Assembly (NCBI RefSeq): GCF_005146945.1
Contig: NZ_SWMS01000004.1
Location: forward strand, 114,272 to 178,271
DNA: 64,000 bases
From: Prauserella endophytica
Lineage (GTDB): Bacteria; Actinomycetota; Actinomycetes; Mycobacteriales; Pseudonocardiaceae
Direction: 5' to 3'
A program made the position numbers and the translations under genes. Positions 50,458 to 59,208 of this stretch are shown in pieces (the stretch's first letter is position 1; each line of letters opens with the position of its first letter). The notes below the pieces were generated by a model that saw only the letters and a program-made list of their open reading frames with translations, had not been told where the DNA came from and did no database searches.

Positions 50458-50505
50458 CGCCGATTCCGCGTGCTAGCGTGGTGGCCGGTCGTGTTCTTCA
50501 CGGCC

Positions 50506-50573
50506 CCGGACGAGCGCGTCGTACCCGGTCATGCGAAGACGGCGCAGTGATGTAGTCGGTATCGCATTACTGC
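50506..50573 (+). ncRNA. guanidine-III riboswitch with expression platform
   Basis: The aptamer (50506-50545) has the class signature: CCGGACGAG, GTACCCGGTCA and AAGACGGCGC, matching the Thermobifida-type guanidine-III RNA almost base for base. GCAGTGATG (50544-50552) can pair with CATTACTGC (50565-50573), sharing its first bases with the aptamer end, just before the GGAGGG ribosome site at 50574-50579. Free guanidine would expose translation of the exporter. Confidence 0.9.
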
Positions 50574-50585
50574 GGAGGGATCGTC

Positions 50586-50900
50586 ATGGCGTGGATCGCG
50601 CTCATCGTGTCCGGTCTGTTCGAGACGGTGTGGGCAGCGGCGCTGAGCGCGTCGCGCGGCCTGTCCAAGCCAGTGCCCAGCATCGTGTTCGGCGTCGCGC
50701 TCGTGATCAGCATGGCCGGCCTCGGCTACGCGCTGCGGACGCTGCCGGTGGGCACCGGGTACGCGGTGTGGGTCGGCGTCGGCGCGATCGGCACCGCGGT
50801 GTACGGCATGGTCGCGATGGGCGATCCCGTCTCAGCGGGCCGGATCACCTGCCTGGTGCTGATCGTCGCGGGCGTCGCCGGGTTGAAGATCCTCCACTGA
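50586..50900 (+). CDS. gdx: SMR-family guanidinium exporter (Gdx/SugE type)
   Basis: 104 aa, four helices, the SMR length. The essential Glu13 is in SGLFETVWA, and the Gdx-type signature GTGYAVWVGVGAIGTAVYG follows. With a guanidine-III riboswitch in the leader, it exports guanidinium in exchange for protons. ATG 50586 with GGAGGG 6 bp before. Confidence 0.93.
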   Translation: MAWIALIVSGLFETVWAAALSASRGLSKPVPSIVFGVALVISMAGLGYALRTLPVGTGYAVWVGVGAIGTAVYGMVAMGDPVSAGRITCLVLIVAGVAGLKILH

Positions 50901-50908
50901 GGACGGTT

Positions 50909-51256
50909 TCAGATCCCCAGGTGCAGCCGCAGCGCGTCGTCGATGGCCCGCACGAGTTGCGGGCTGAGGCGGCCGAGCTTCGCGCCCAGCCGTTGCACGG
51001 CGATCGAGCGCACCTGCTCGGCCTGTGCCTTCGAGTCGCGTTCGAGCCCGGCCTCGCCGGCGCTCAGCAGAACCTGGAACGGGTAGACGCGGTGGGTGCT
51101 GGAGGTGAGCGGCACGACGGTGACCACGCCGCGGCGGAGCCGCTCGGCGGTCGAGTTGGCGCCGTCGTTGCTGACGATCACCACGGGGCGGCGCTTGTTG
51201 GTCTCCGCGCCGCGGGCCGGGTCCAGGTCGGCGAGGTAGAGGTCGCCCCTGCGCAT
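50909..51256 (-). CDS. PemK/MazF-family toxin
   Basis: 115 aa. PemK opening MRRGDLYLADLDPARGAETN, then RRPVVIVSND and VTVVPLTSSTHRVYPFQV. Members are sequence-specific endoribonucleases. Its ATG overlaps the antitoxin stop by one base (TGATG), the standard toxin-antitoxin layout with the antitoxin first. Confidence 0.9.
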   Translation of the reverse strand: MRRGDLYLADLDPARGAETNKRRPVVIVSNDGANSTAERLRRGVVTVVPLTSSTHRVYPFQVLLSAGEAGLERDSKAQAEQVRSIAVQRLGAKLGRLSPQLVRAIDDALRLHLGI

Positions 51257-51477
51257 CAGCGGGGCAGGCCGTCGGCGGTGGCAGGCTCCCAGGCCGCCGC
51301 CTCGCCGGCCTCCTCCCACTCGGCCCACGCGTCGGCGTAGGCGTCGCCGAGCTGGGTGGCGCGCAGCAGCTCGACGGCCCGGTGCAGCGCCGCGGAGCGT
51401 GAGCCGATGTCGTGCTCACGGGCGTAGCTGTCGAGGAACTCGACGTCCTCGGCAGGCAGGCTTACGCTCATTTTCAT
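51256..51477 (-). CDS. ribbon-helix-helix antitoxin
   Basis: 73 aa. RHH fold: MKMSVSLPAEDVEFLDSYAR then IGSRSAALHRAVELLR; the acidic C-terminal part (DAWAEWEEAGEAAAWEP) would wrap the toxin. No Shine-Dalgarno; TAGCAT lies 7 bp before the ATG, which suggests a leaderless start and autoregulation at that promoter. ATG 51471 is an alternative. Confidence 0.85.
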   Translation of the reverse strand: MKMSVSLPAEDVEFLDSYAREHDIGSRSAALHRAVELLRATQLGDAYADAWAEWEEAGEAAAWEPATADGLPR

Positions 51478-51556
51478 ACTTCGATGCTACTCCGGGTGGG
51501 AAAGAGGTAGCAAGCGCGGCCGGTTAGTGCCGAGGGCGTGTGGGGTAACCGCGATC

Positions 51557-51853
51557 ATGTCCCGCGACGACCAACCCCTTGACCTCGGCGAGACGGAGCT
51601 GTCGGCTCAGGACGAGCGGCGCGTCCGCCGTGAGCACGACCTCGACCGCCCCGGCGTCTTCGACGAGCGCAACGCCGTCGACGAGCGCGCCGCCGAGCGT
51701 GCCGAACTGTGGCCGGAGGAGGCAGCGGTCGGCAGCGCCGACCCAGAGGCACAGGCCCGCGAGGTGCTGCGTGACTCGGACCTGCGCACCGAGGTTCCCG
51801 AATCGGCCCCCGACAGCTTCATCGAGCGCCGCAAACCCGACGAGACGACGTAG
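51557..51853 (+). CDS. small charged hypothetical protein
   Basis: 98 aa, very rich in Asp, Glu and Arg, without hydrophobic stretches (LDRPGVFDERNAVDERAAER). Probably extended or disordered. No family recognised with confidence. Start uncertain (ATG 51557, GTG 51527 in frame). It ends just before repeat R8. Confidence 0.6.
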   Translation: MSRDDQPLDLGETELSAQDERRVRREHDLDRPGVFDERNAVDERAAERAELWPEEAAVGSADPEAQAREVLRDSDLRTEVPESAPDSFIERRKPDETT

Positions 51854-51865
51854 CCCTCGCCGTCT

Positions 51866-51918
51866 GCAGTGAAGGCCACCTTCACTGCGTTGAACGCAGT
51901 GAAGGTGGCCTTCACTGC
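51866..51918. repeat. short palindromic repeat, copy R8 (53 bp)
   Basis: Perfect palindrome, 26-bp arms around a central G. Each arm is itself nearly palindromic (GCAGTGAAGG-CCA-CCTTCACTGC), so the strand could fold as one long hairpin or two small ones. Lies between convergent genes. Confidence 0.92.
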
Positions 51919-51935
51919 GGATGGGACCCCGCGGG

Positions 51936-53270
51936 CTAGGCGGCCGCGTTGGCGTCGTAGTCGTCGTTCACCGACACGACCCTTCGGCCTGCCGCGTCGA
52001 GGAGCGACGCGGCGATCGCCGCGCGGTAGCCGGACTTGCAGTGCACCCACACCTCGCCGTCGGGTACGTCGTCCATACGCTCCAGCAGCTCGTGCAGCGG
52101 GATGTGGACGGCGCCCTCCAGGTGTCCCTCGTCCCACTCCTGTTGACGCCGCACGTCGAGCACCACCACTGGGCGGTGGTGCCGCACCTGCGCGAGGTCG
52201 GCGAAGCAGCCGGTGGGGAACGAGCGCAGCTCGTCGTCACCCGCCCACTTGCGGACATCGCCCGTGGCCGCCGCCTCGAGCCGGTCGATGCCGATGCGCG
52301 CCAGCTCGCGCTGCGCGTCGGCCACCTGCTCACTCGTCTCCCCGAGCAGCGTCACCGGGCTACCCCACGGAAGCAGCCAGCCGAGGTAGGTCGCGAAGCC
52401 GCCGTCGATGCCGAAGTTCAGCGTGCCCGCGACGTGCCCGGCCGCGAACGCCGTCCGGTGCCGCAGGTCGACGACCCACTCGCCCGCGTCGATCCGCGAG
52501 CGCAGCTCGGCGGCGTCGGCCCGCTGCGGCGGCGTCAGGTCCGCGGCATCAGGGCCTGCGATGTTGACCGGTCCCATGTGCGCGTAGTACGCGGGGTAGA
52601 CGTCCAGCCCCGCGAGCAGGGTGCGCACATAGGATTCCTGGTCTTCGGTCAGGGCGGGGTTGATCCGCTTCTCCCTGCCGATCGTGGACGCCTCGCCGGA
52701 GGTGGGCGTGGACGAGCAGAAGCTGCCGAAGCCGTGCGTGGGGTACACGCGGGTCTCGTCGGGCAGCTCGGCCGCGAGGCGCCGCGCGGAGGTGTACTGC
52801 GCGTGCACCAGCTCGCCGGTGTGGGCGGGGCCGAGCAGGTCGGGCCTTCCGGTGGAGCCGAACAGCAGCGAACCGCCGGTGAACACGGCGGGCACCTCGC
52901 CGGGCGAGGTGAGCGCGTACGCGAGGTGGGTGAACGTGTGCCCTGGCGTCGCCAGCGCCCGCACGCGCAGTGCCGGGCCCACCTCCACCACGTCGCCGTC
53001 GCTGATCGGCTCCCGCTCGAAGGTCACCGGGTCGTCGGCGTTGACGTGGTAGGCGGCGCCGGTGAGGCGCGCGAGCGCGAAGCCACCCGTCACGTAGTCG
53101 TTGTGGATGTGGGTCTCGAACACGTGGGTCAGGCGAACGCCCCGGTCTTCGAGCAGCGCGAGCATCCGGTCGATGTCGCGCTGCGGGTCCACGGCGAAAG
53201 CCACCTCGCCGTCGTGCACCAGGTAGCTGCGGTCACCCAGTGTGGGCGTGTCGACAGCGATGATCTCCAT
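51936..53270 (-). CDS. persulfide-dioxygenase-like metallo-hydrolase fused to rhodanese domains
   Basis: 444 aa. Metallo-beta-lactamase domain, ETHE1-type: FETHIHNDYVTGGFALA with His54, His56 and Asp58, then TPGHTFTHLAYAL and VYPTHGFGSFC. Two rhodanese domains follow: an inactive one (about 255-345, no catalytic Cys) and an active one with Cys411 in WVHCKSGYRAA. It oxidises persulfides in sulfide detoxification or sulfur transfer. GAGGAGG upstream of ATG 53270. Confidence 0.92.
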   Translation of the reverse strand: MEIIAVDTPTLGDRSYLVHDGEVAFAVDPQRDIDRMLALLEDRGVRLTHVFETHIHNDYVTGGFALARLTGAAYHVNADDPVTFEREPISDGDVVEVGPALRVRALATPGHTFTHLAYALTSPGEVPAVFTGGSLLFGSTGRPDLLGPAHTGELVHAQYTSARRLAAELPDETRVYPTHGFGSFCSSTPTSGEASTIGREKRINPALTEDQESYVRTLLAGLDVYPAYYAHMGPVNIAGPDAADLTPPQRADAAELRSRIDAGEWVVDLRHRTAFAAGHVAGTLNFGIDGGFATYLGWLLPWGSPVTLLGETSEQVADAQRELARIGIDRLEAAATGDVRKWAGDDELRSFPTGCFADLAQVRHHRPVVVLDVRRQQEWDEGHLEGAVHIPLHELLERMDDVPDGEVWVHCKSGYRAAIAASLLDAAGRRVVSVNDDYDANAAA

Positions 53271-53411
53271 CTCGTGCTCCCTCCTCACCCGTCTTTCTAG
53301 CCTGAGTGGCGCCGCTGTGCCAGGGCCGGAGGTCTCCGGTTTCCTGTCGCCCGGAAGCGGGTACCAGGACGAGATGTCTCTCGGTCGGGTCGCCTCCGTG
53401 AGGCCGTCGCC

Positions 53412-54320
53412 ATGGCCCTGACCGTCGTGCTGGCGGTACTCGCCGCGCTCGCCAACGCCACCGCCTCCGTCCTGCAGCGCAAGGGCGCGCGACGGCAGGC
53501 CGACGGCCGGTCGATGTCGGTCGGCACGCTGTGGCACCTCGCTCATGACGCGTTCTGGCTGGCCGGGGTCGCCACGATCCTCACCGGTTTCGTGCTGCAG
53601 GCGGCCGCGCTGGCCACGGGTCCGATCACCCTCATCCAGCCGCTGCTGGTCACGGAGCTGGGCCTGACGCTCGTGCTGTCGAGCTTCCTGCTGCACACCC
53701 GCCTGCGCGCGAGGGAGTGGTCCGCGGTGGCGGGTATGAGCGCGGGTATCGCGTTGCTGCTGGTCTCCCTGCGGCCGAGTAGCGGGAAGGTCAACGACGT
53801 CCCCATTACGTCGTGGCTGCTGGGGGCCGCAGTGACACTCGCCGTAATCGGGACGCTCGTGGCGATCGGCTACCGGTACCGCGGCACGCACAGAGCGGCC
53901 TACCTCGGCGTCGCGAGCGGGATGTACTTCGGGTTCCTCGCGGCGCTGGTCTCCGGGATGACGGCGGCCTTCGCCGACGGCATCGGCGGGGTGTTCGGCG
54001 CGTGGCAGACCTACGCGGTCCTCGTCGTGGGGCCAACGGGGTTCCTGTTGCTGCAGAACACGTTGCGCGCCGGCAGTCTCGTTGCCTCGCAACCGGGGCT
54101 GACGCTCGCGAACCCGCTCGTGTCCATCGGCTGGGGCGTGGCGGTGTTCGGTGAGCACGTGCAGGGCGGCGGCTGGATCGCGGGCCAGGTGATCGGCGCC
54201 GCGCTCATCGCCGCGTGCACGTTGCTGCTCGTGCGCTCGCCGCTGCTCCAGGGCGAGTCAGGGGAGCCGGGCGAGTCCGAAGTGGATGAACCTGCTGAGC
54301 CGCCCGGCCTGCCCGCCTAG
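53412..54320 (+). CDS. DMT-superfamily transporter
   Basis: 302 aa, about ten helices. The start LTVVLAVLAALANATASVLQ followed by RKGARRQ and GPITLIQPLLVTELGLTLVL resembles the DMT proteins typical of actinobacteria (distant EamA/NIPA relatives). Substrate unknown. Ends in a Glu/Pro-rich tail and shares the CTAG stop with the convergent methyltransferase gene. Confidence 0.82.
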   Translation: MALTVVLAVLAALANATASVLQRKGARRQADGRSMSVGTLWHLAHDAFWLAGVATILTGFVLQAAALATGPITLIQPLLVTELGLTLVLSSFLLHTRLRAREWSAVAGMSAGIALLLVSLRPSSGKVNDVPITSWLLGAAVTLAVIGTLVAIGYRYRGTHRAAYLGVASGMYFGFLAALVSGMTAAFADGIGGVFGAWQTYAVLVVGPTGFLLLQNTLRAGSLVASQPGLTLANPLVSIGWGVAVFGEHVQGGGWIAGQVIGAALIAACTLLLVRSPLLQGESGEPGESEVDEPAEPPGLPA

Positions 54321-55042
54321 CCCGCCTTGCTCGCGACGCACAGCACCGACTGCCCGAACGGCACCCGTACCCGCTTCTCGATGGCCTTGGTGACGGGCAC
54401 CACGAACCGGTCGTACGCGGCCACGAGCCTGCGGTCCGGGGCGCCGGCGCCACCCTTGCGCACCGCCGCCCACCACGCGAACGCGCCGAGGAAGTTCACC
54501 GGTCGTGCCACCCGCACGGTGAGGCCGGCGGCCCGCGCCGCGGCCGAGACGGTGTCGGGCGTGTACCGGCGGAAGTGGCCGACCTTGCGGTCGAAGTCGC
54601 CGTACAGCTGCTGGTAGCCCGGTACGAAAAGGATGATGTTGCCGTCGTCGGTCACCGACTTCGCCAGGCACCGCAAGGCATCCACGTCGGCCTCGATGTG
54701 CTCCAGCACGTTGATCGCCACCAGCGACTCCACGGGCTCGGGCAGCACTGAGGCGCCGTCGATGTCGAACTGCTGCACCTCGACCTCACTCCGGTGGGCG
54801 AACCGCTGCTTCATCTGCTGCACCGCTTCGGGGTCGACGTCGGTCACGACGTAGCGGTCCAGACCGGTGAAGCCGTCGGCGAACTCACCCAGCCCGGCGC
54901 CGACCTCCAGCACCGAGCGGCCACAGTGCGGGCGGATGAGCTCTCGCTGGTAGGCCAGGTACCTCGGCTTGCCGTTGTCGCTTTCGAGACTGCGGCCCGT
55001 CGCCGCGTTGAATGCGCCCTGTCCCTGCTCGTCGTCTGTCAC
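54317..55042 (-). CDS. class I SAM-dependent methyltransferase
   Basis: 241 aa from GTG 55042, with GGAGG 4 bp upstream. Motif I SVLEVGAGLGEFADGFTGLD, motif II YVVTDVDPEAVQQM, motif IV AINVLEHIEADVDALRCLAK. The C-terminal part (PVNFLGAFAWWAAVRKG) is weakly hydrophobic, which suggests a membrane-linked lipid or glycan substrate. Similar proteins occur near glycosyltransferases, none of which are here. Confidence 0.86.
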   Translation of the reverse strand: MTDDEQGQGAFNAATGRSLESDNGKPRYLAYQRELIRPHCGRSVLEVGAGLGEFADGFTGLDRYVVTDVDPEAVQQMKQRFAHRSEVEVQQFDIDGASVLPEPVESLVAINVLEHIEADVDALRCLAKSVTDDGNIILFVPGYQQLYGDFDRKVGHFRRYTPDTVSAAARAAGLTVRVARPVNFLGAFAWWAAVRKGGAGAPDRRLVAAYDRFVVPVTKAIEKRVRVPFGQSVLCVASKAG

Positions 55043-55258
55043 GCGACCTCCGTCTTGTGCGAGCCCTCGCAAGAGGCGGGAAGCGGGTGACTGGGACGCA
55101 ACCGTTCCGGCAACGACGACAACCTGCCCCGCAAGCAGGGCGATTTGTGGGTTTTGTTCAGATTTCTTGCCAGCGTAGACGACGTTGCGGACCGGCGAAA
55201 GCCGCCCAATCGTAACCGGCGTGTCGCCAGAGTGATCGACCCGGTGCACACTGTACTC

Positions 55259-55957
55259 GTGACGCGGCCGACGATCGTTCTCGTACACAGCCCGCTGGTC
55301 GGACCGTCCACGTGGACGGGGTCCGCAGGGCCATTGCGGGACAAGGGGTTCGGCGTCGTGGTCCCGGCGCTCGCCGCCGTTGTGGACGGTGAGCCGCCCT
55401 TCTACCACCGGATCGCCGAGACGGTCGCAGGGCAGGTGGAGAATCGGCCGGTGGTGCTCGTCGGCCACAGTGGCGCGGGCGCGCTGCTGCCCGCGATCGC
55501 CGACGCGGTGCCGGGTGAGGTACGTGCGGCCGTGTTCGTCGACGCGATCCTGCCGCACCCGGGCGAGGACTGGTTCACGACCGCGCCGCCGGAGCTGGGC
55601 AGACGACTGGAGAGCCTCGCCGTGGAAGGGCGGCTTCCGCCGTGGCACGAATGGTTCCCGCCCGGAGCGCTGACGGCCATGTTCCCCGACCCCGAGACGC
55701 ACCGGCGCTTCGTGGCGGAACTGCCGAGGGTGCCGCTGGCCTACTTCGCCGAGCGCGCGCCCGAGGCGGAGCGCTGGCCGCCACCCGCGTGCGGGTACGT
55801 GCGGCTCAGTGAGGCGTACGACGCCGTGGCCGACGAGTGCGAACGCCTCGGCTGGCCGGTGCACCGGGTGGACGCCAACCACCTGGCGATGCTCACGCGG
55901 CCCGGGTTCGTGGCAGGGCTGGTCGCGAGGGCCGTCACCGAACTCACCGGCGAATGA
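55259..55957 (+). CDS. alpha/beta-hydrolase
   Basis: 232 aa. Oxyanion strand IVLVHSPLVGPSTWTG, nucleophile elbow VLVGHSGAGALLP with Ser as nucleophile, acid near ECERLGWPVHRVD and the final His in DANHLAML. Esterase or lactonase-type enzyme of unknown substrate. Start GTG 55259 by homology to the first strand; no clear Shine-Dalgarno. Followed by a strong terminator. Confidence 0.83.
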   Translation: MTRPTIVLVHSPLVGPSTWTGSAGPLRDKGFGVVVPALAAVVDGEPPFYHRIAETVAGQVENRPVVLVGHSGAGALLPAIADAVPGEVRAAVFVDAILPHPGEDWFTTAPPELGRRLESLAVEGRLPPWHEWFPPGALTAMFPDPETHRRFVAELPRVPLAYFAERAPEAERWPPPACGYVRLSEAYDAVADECERLGWPVHRVDANHLAMLTRPGFVAGLVARAVTELTGE

Positions 55958-55964
55958 CGCACGA

Positions 55965-56002
55965 CAACGGCTCCCCTCGCGCGAATGCGAGGGGAGCCGT
56001 TG
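55965..56002. terminator. bidirectional terminator hairpin
   Basis: 16-bp perfect stem (CAACGGCTCCCCTCGC and complement) with loop GCGAAT, between the hydrolase and the convergent WhiB gene. Confidence 0.85.
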
Positions 56003-56189
56003 CCGGAGGAATGCGGCCGATGCGCACGGTCGCCTCTCGGCGAAAGGCACGACGCGGCTCCAGCCGAACGGTATTCCGCGAAGGCAACAGGGGTGAGGCC
56101 CGGGGGACACTGTGCGCATCGACCAGCTTTTCCAACGTCGGCGACATCGCCGATGTTCCCTTTTTCCGGTGAGCTGACTCACCGGAGAA

Positions 56190-56453
56190 TCACGCCGCGC
56201 GTGGCTGGCCTGCCGCGCGGTTCCGGCGCACGAGAGCGCGACGCTCGCGCTCGGTCGTGCCACCGAAGATCCCGTAGTCCAGACCACTCTCCAGTGCGTA
56301 ACGCAGGCACTCCGCCCGCACCGGGCAGCGCGCGCAGATCGCCTTCGCCTGCGCCGTCTGCTGCGCACCCGGACCCATGTCGGAAACCGGGAAGAACAGC
56401 TCGGGATCCTCGTCACGGCAGGCGGCACGCTCCGACCACTCGAAGATGTCCAT
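56190..56453 (-). CDS. WhiB-family iron-sulfur regulator
   Basis: 87 aa. The four cluster cysteines are Cys12, Cys40, Cys43 and Cys49 (CARCPVRAEC), followed by the GIFGG turn (61-65) and a basic tail TERERRALVRRNR. WhiB-like proteins bind a 4Fe-4S cluster and the primary sigma factor to control redox, division or antibiotic genes. The paralogue cannot be fixed from this sequence alone. GGAAAGGAGG upstream. Confidence 0.95.
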   Translation of the reverse strand: MDIFEWSERAACRDEDPELFFPVSDMGPGAQQTAQAKAICARCPVRAECLRYALESGLDYGIFGGTTERERRALVRRNRAAGQPRAA

Positions 56454-56546
56454 GGTTGTGCCGCCCTCCTTTCCAGCGGGGATTCACCTGCCCCGAAAAC
56501 GGGCAAGCATGTCTTGAACGCCGACCGGTGGAAAGCTATTCCGTTC

Positions 56547-57449
56547 TCATCGGCGCTTCGGCACGGCGACCCGGGTGAGGTCCTCCGCCACCACGATCTT
56601 GCCGTCGAATACCTCGGCCGCTTCGTCGTGAAACCTGTTCGGCTCGGTATAGCGCTGCGAGAAATGGGTGAGCACCAGCGTGCGCACCCCGCACTCGGCG
56701 GCCACGCGCCCGGCCTGCGCCGCCGTGAGGTGCCCGTACTCGCTCGCCAGCGCGGAGTCCTCGGCGAGGAACGTCGACTCGATCACGAGCAGATCGGCAC
56801 CCTCTGCGAGCGCGAACACGCCATCGCAGAGCCGGGTGTCCATCACGAAGGCGAACCGCTGGCCAGGCCGGTGGACGCTGACCTCGGCGAGCGAGACCCC
56901 GCGCAGGTTCCCGGTGCGTTGCAGCTCACCCACGTCCGGTCCGCTGACTCCGTGGCGCGCCAGCAGCTCGGGCACCATGCGCCTGCCGTCCGCCTCGACC
57001 AGCTGGTAGCCGAACGCCTCGACGGGGTGGTCGAGTCTGCGGACCCGCAGCTGCCCGAACGGCCCGGTCGCCAGCGTGCCCTCGGCCTCGATGGGCTCCT
57101 CCAAGACCTCGGCGACCTCGTGGAACGCGCTCGCGTAGCGCAGCCGCGCGAAGAAGTCGCTCCCGGAGGCGGGGTAGTGGGCGCGCACCGGCCTGCGGAC
57201 ACCGTCGAGCGAGAGCCGCTGCACGATGCCGGGCACGCCGAGGCAGTGGTCGCCATGGAAATGCGTGAGGCAGATCCGGGTGATCGCGCTCGCCGGAACG
57301 CCGGCGAACAGCAGCTGACGCTGGGTCCCCTCGCCGGGGTCGAACAGCAACCCCTCGGAGTCCCAGCGCAGCAGGTAGCCGTTGTGGTTGCGGGTACGGG
57401 ACGGCGCCTGGCTGCCCGTGCCCAGCACCACGAGTTCGCGGACCGACAC
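56547..57449 (-). CDS. rnz: ribonuclease Z
   Basis: 300 aa short-form tRNase Z. Metal motif [11 protein letters not shown] (His63, His65, Asp67, His68), [10 protein letters not shown] substrate loop and C-terminal [11 protein letters not shown] (His). It removes 3' trailers from tRNA precursors. GTG 57449 start. Monocistronic by appearance. Confidence 0.95.
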   Translation of the reverse strand: MSVRELVVLGTGSQAPSRTRNHNGYLLRWDSEGLLFDPGEGTQRQLLFAGVPASAITRICLTHFHGDHCLGVPGIVQRLSLDGVRRPVRAHYPASGSDFFARLRYASAFHEVAEVLEEPIEAEGTLATGPFGQLRVRRLDHPVEAFGYQLVEADGRRMVPELLARHGVSGPDVGELQRTGNLRGVSLAEVSVHRPGQRFAFVMDTRLCDGVFALAEGADLLVIESTFLAEDSALASEYGHLTAAQAGRVAAECGVRTLVLTHFSQRYTEPNRFHDEAAEVFDGKIVVAEDLTRVAVPKRR

Positions 57450-57480
57450 GAGCAGACCCTATGCCGGTCCCGTGATCCGG

Positions 57481-57900
57481 TCAGGTGTTTGCCGGGGCGG
57501 CGCTGATGGTGCCGAGCGCGGAGTCAGGGTCACGTTCCACCGCCGCGTCACCGATCGACAGCATGCCGACGGGCCTGCCGTCCTCCAGCACCGCGATGCG
57601 GCGCACGGCGTGCTCGCGCATCCTGGCGATGGCGTTGCCCGCCTCCTCGTTCGGCGAGGCCGTCACCAGCCGCTCACTGCACACCGACCGCAGCGTGCAG
57701 TTGGAGAGATCCGCGCGATCGGCGAGCCCGCGCACCACGATGTCGCGGTCCGTCACGATCCCGCACACGTCGTCGCCGTCGAGCACCAGCACGCTGCCGA
57801 TGTCCTGGTCCCGCATCATCCTGGAGGCCTCGTGCACCGGGGTGTCACCGGAGAGCGTCACGGGACGGTCGGTCATGAGCTCGCGAACCAGCTGAGCCAT
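57481..57900 (-). CDS. tandem CBS-domain protein
   Basis: 139 aa. Two CBS motifs: PVHEASRMMRDQDIGSVLVL ending VCGIVTDRDIVVRGL, and NAIARMREHAVRRIAVLEDG ending GMLSIGD. Stand-alone CBS pairs bind adenosyl ligands (AMP, ATP, SAM) and are often stress-induced in actinobacteria. GAGGAGG upstream of ATG 57900. Divergent from dinB2. Confidence 0.92.
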   Translation of the reverse strand: MAQLVRELMTDRPVTLSGDTPVHEASRMMRDQDIGSVLVLDGDDVCGIVTDRDIVVRGLADRADLSNCTLRSVCSERLVTASPNEEAGNAIARMREHAVRRIAVLEDGRPVGMLSIGDAAVERDPDSALGTISAAPANT

Positions 57901-58013
57901 GGGCTCCTCCTCACTCGTGTTCTCTCGTGCCTGCATCCACCGCCTACCCGCCGCCTCCCGGTCCCTATGCATCTCACTGGCCAGGAATTCGCCGAGGGCA
58001 CATACTGGACACC

Positions 58014-59054
58014 GTGACCACGCCGTCTACTTCGGACTGGGTGCTGCACGTCGACCTCGACCAGTTCATCGCGGCGGTGGAGATCGCGCGGCATCCGGAG
58101 CTGAAGGGCAGGCCGGTCGTCGTCGGGGGTCAGGGCGACCCCACCCAGCGCGCCGTGGTGGCCACCGCCTCCTACGAGGCCCGCGAGTTCGGGGTGCACT
58201 CGGGCATGCCGTTGCGCACGGCGGCCAAGCGCTGTCCCGACGCGGTGTTCCTGCCGTCGGACCCGCCCGCCTACGAGGCCGTCTCCGAGCGGGTCATGGC
58301 CGCGCTGCGCGAGCTGCCGGTGGTGGTCGAGGTGATGGGCTGGGACGAGGCGTTCCTCGGCCTCTCGACGGACGACCCCGAGGCGTTCGCCGCCGAGGTC
58401 CAGCGAGCCGTACGCGACGAGACCGGCCTGTCGTGCTCGGTGGGCATCGGGGACAACAAGGCCCGCGCCAAGATCGCCACCGGGTTCGCAAAGCCGGCCG
58501 GGATCTACCGGCTCACCAGCGAGAACTGGGTGCCTGTGATGGCCAACCGGCCCCCGGACGCGCTGTGGGGCATCGGAGGCAGGACCACGAAGAAGCTCGC
58601 TGAGGTGGGCATCACCACGGTCGGCGAGCTCGCCGCGGCCGACCCGGAGCAGCTGGCGGCCCGGTTCGGGCCCACGATGGGCCCGTACTTCCGGATCCTC
58701 GCGCACGGCGCCGGCGACCGGGAGGTCACGGCCACGCCGTACATCGCCCGCTCGCGCAGCAGGGAGACGACGTTCCAGGAGAACCTCACCGACCGGGCCG
58801 AGATCGAGCAGAAGGTTCGTGAGCTGGCTCGCAGGGTCGCCGAGGACGTGCTGGCCGAGGGCAGGCCCGCGGCGCGGGTGGGGGTCAAGGTGCGGTTCGC
58901 GCCGTTCATCACCCAGATGCGAAGCGTTACCCTGGAGCACCGGACCAGCGATGCCGCCGAGCTCGAACGGGCCGCGCTGACCGTGCTGAACCGTTTCGAG
59001 CTGAGCAGGCCCGTCCGGCTGCTCGGCGTCCGCGCCGACTTCGATCGCACGTGA
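58014..59054 (+). CDS. dinB2: Y-family DNA polymerase IV, DinB2 type
   Basis: 346 aa. Palm acids in VLHVDLDQFIAAVE and VMGWDEAFLGL; little-finger block RSRSRETTFQENL. The opening is close to mycobacterial DinB2. At the sugar steric gate, where DinB1 has Phe/Tyr (FF or FY), residue 19 is Ile (DQFI), as DinB2 has Leu. Loss of this aromatic is known to let DinB2 use ribonucleotides. GTG start, apparently leaderless: CATACT lies 7 bp before it. No clear LexA site was seen. Confidence 0.9.
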   Translation: MTTPSTSDWVLHVDLDQFIAAVEIARHPELKGRPVVVGGQGDPTQRAVVATASYEAREFGVHSGMPLRTAAKRCPDAVFLPSDPPAYEAVSERVMAALRELPVVVEVMGWDEAFLGLSTDDPEAFAAEVQRAVRDETGLSCSVGIGDNKARAKIATGFAKPAGIYRLTSENWVPVMANRPPDALWGIGGRTTKKLAEVGITTVGELAAADPEQLAARFGPTMGPYFRILAHGAGDREVTATPYIARSRSRETTFQENLTDRAEIEQKVRELARRVAEDVLAEGRPAARVGVKVRFAPFITQMRSVTLEHRTSDAAELERAALTVLNRFELSRPVRLLGVRADFDRT

Positions 59055-59208
59055 ACCTGATCACATCGGCCGTCGTCCCTGGCCGGGCCGACGGCGAGGC
59101 TCGTGCGGAAATGTCGGGTGGGACGGATACCGTGCACTACGGTGGTTCGCTGGTCGGGCCGCACTTCCGGCACGATCCGGCGTTTCGAGATCTGGGAGAG
59201 AGCACCCT

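Noticed and set aside
50909..51477. Defence island around the toxin-antitoxin pair
   Set aside because: Neighbours are housekeeping or transport genes; no restriction, CBASS, Abi or phage gene is present.
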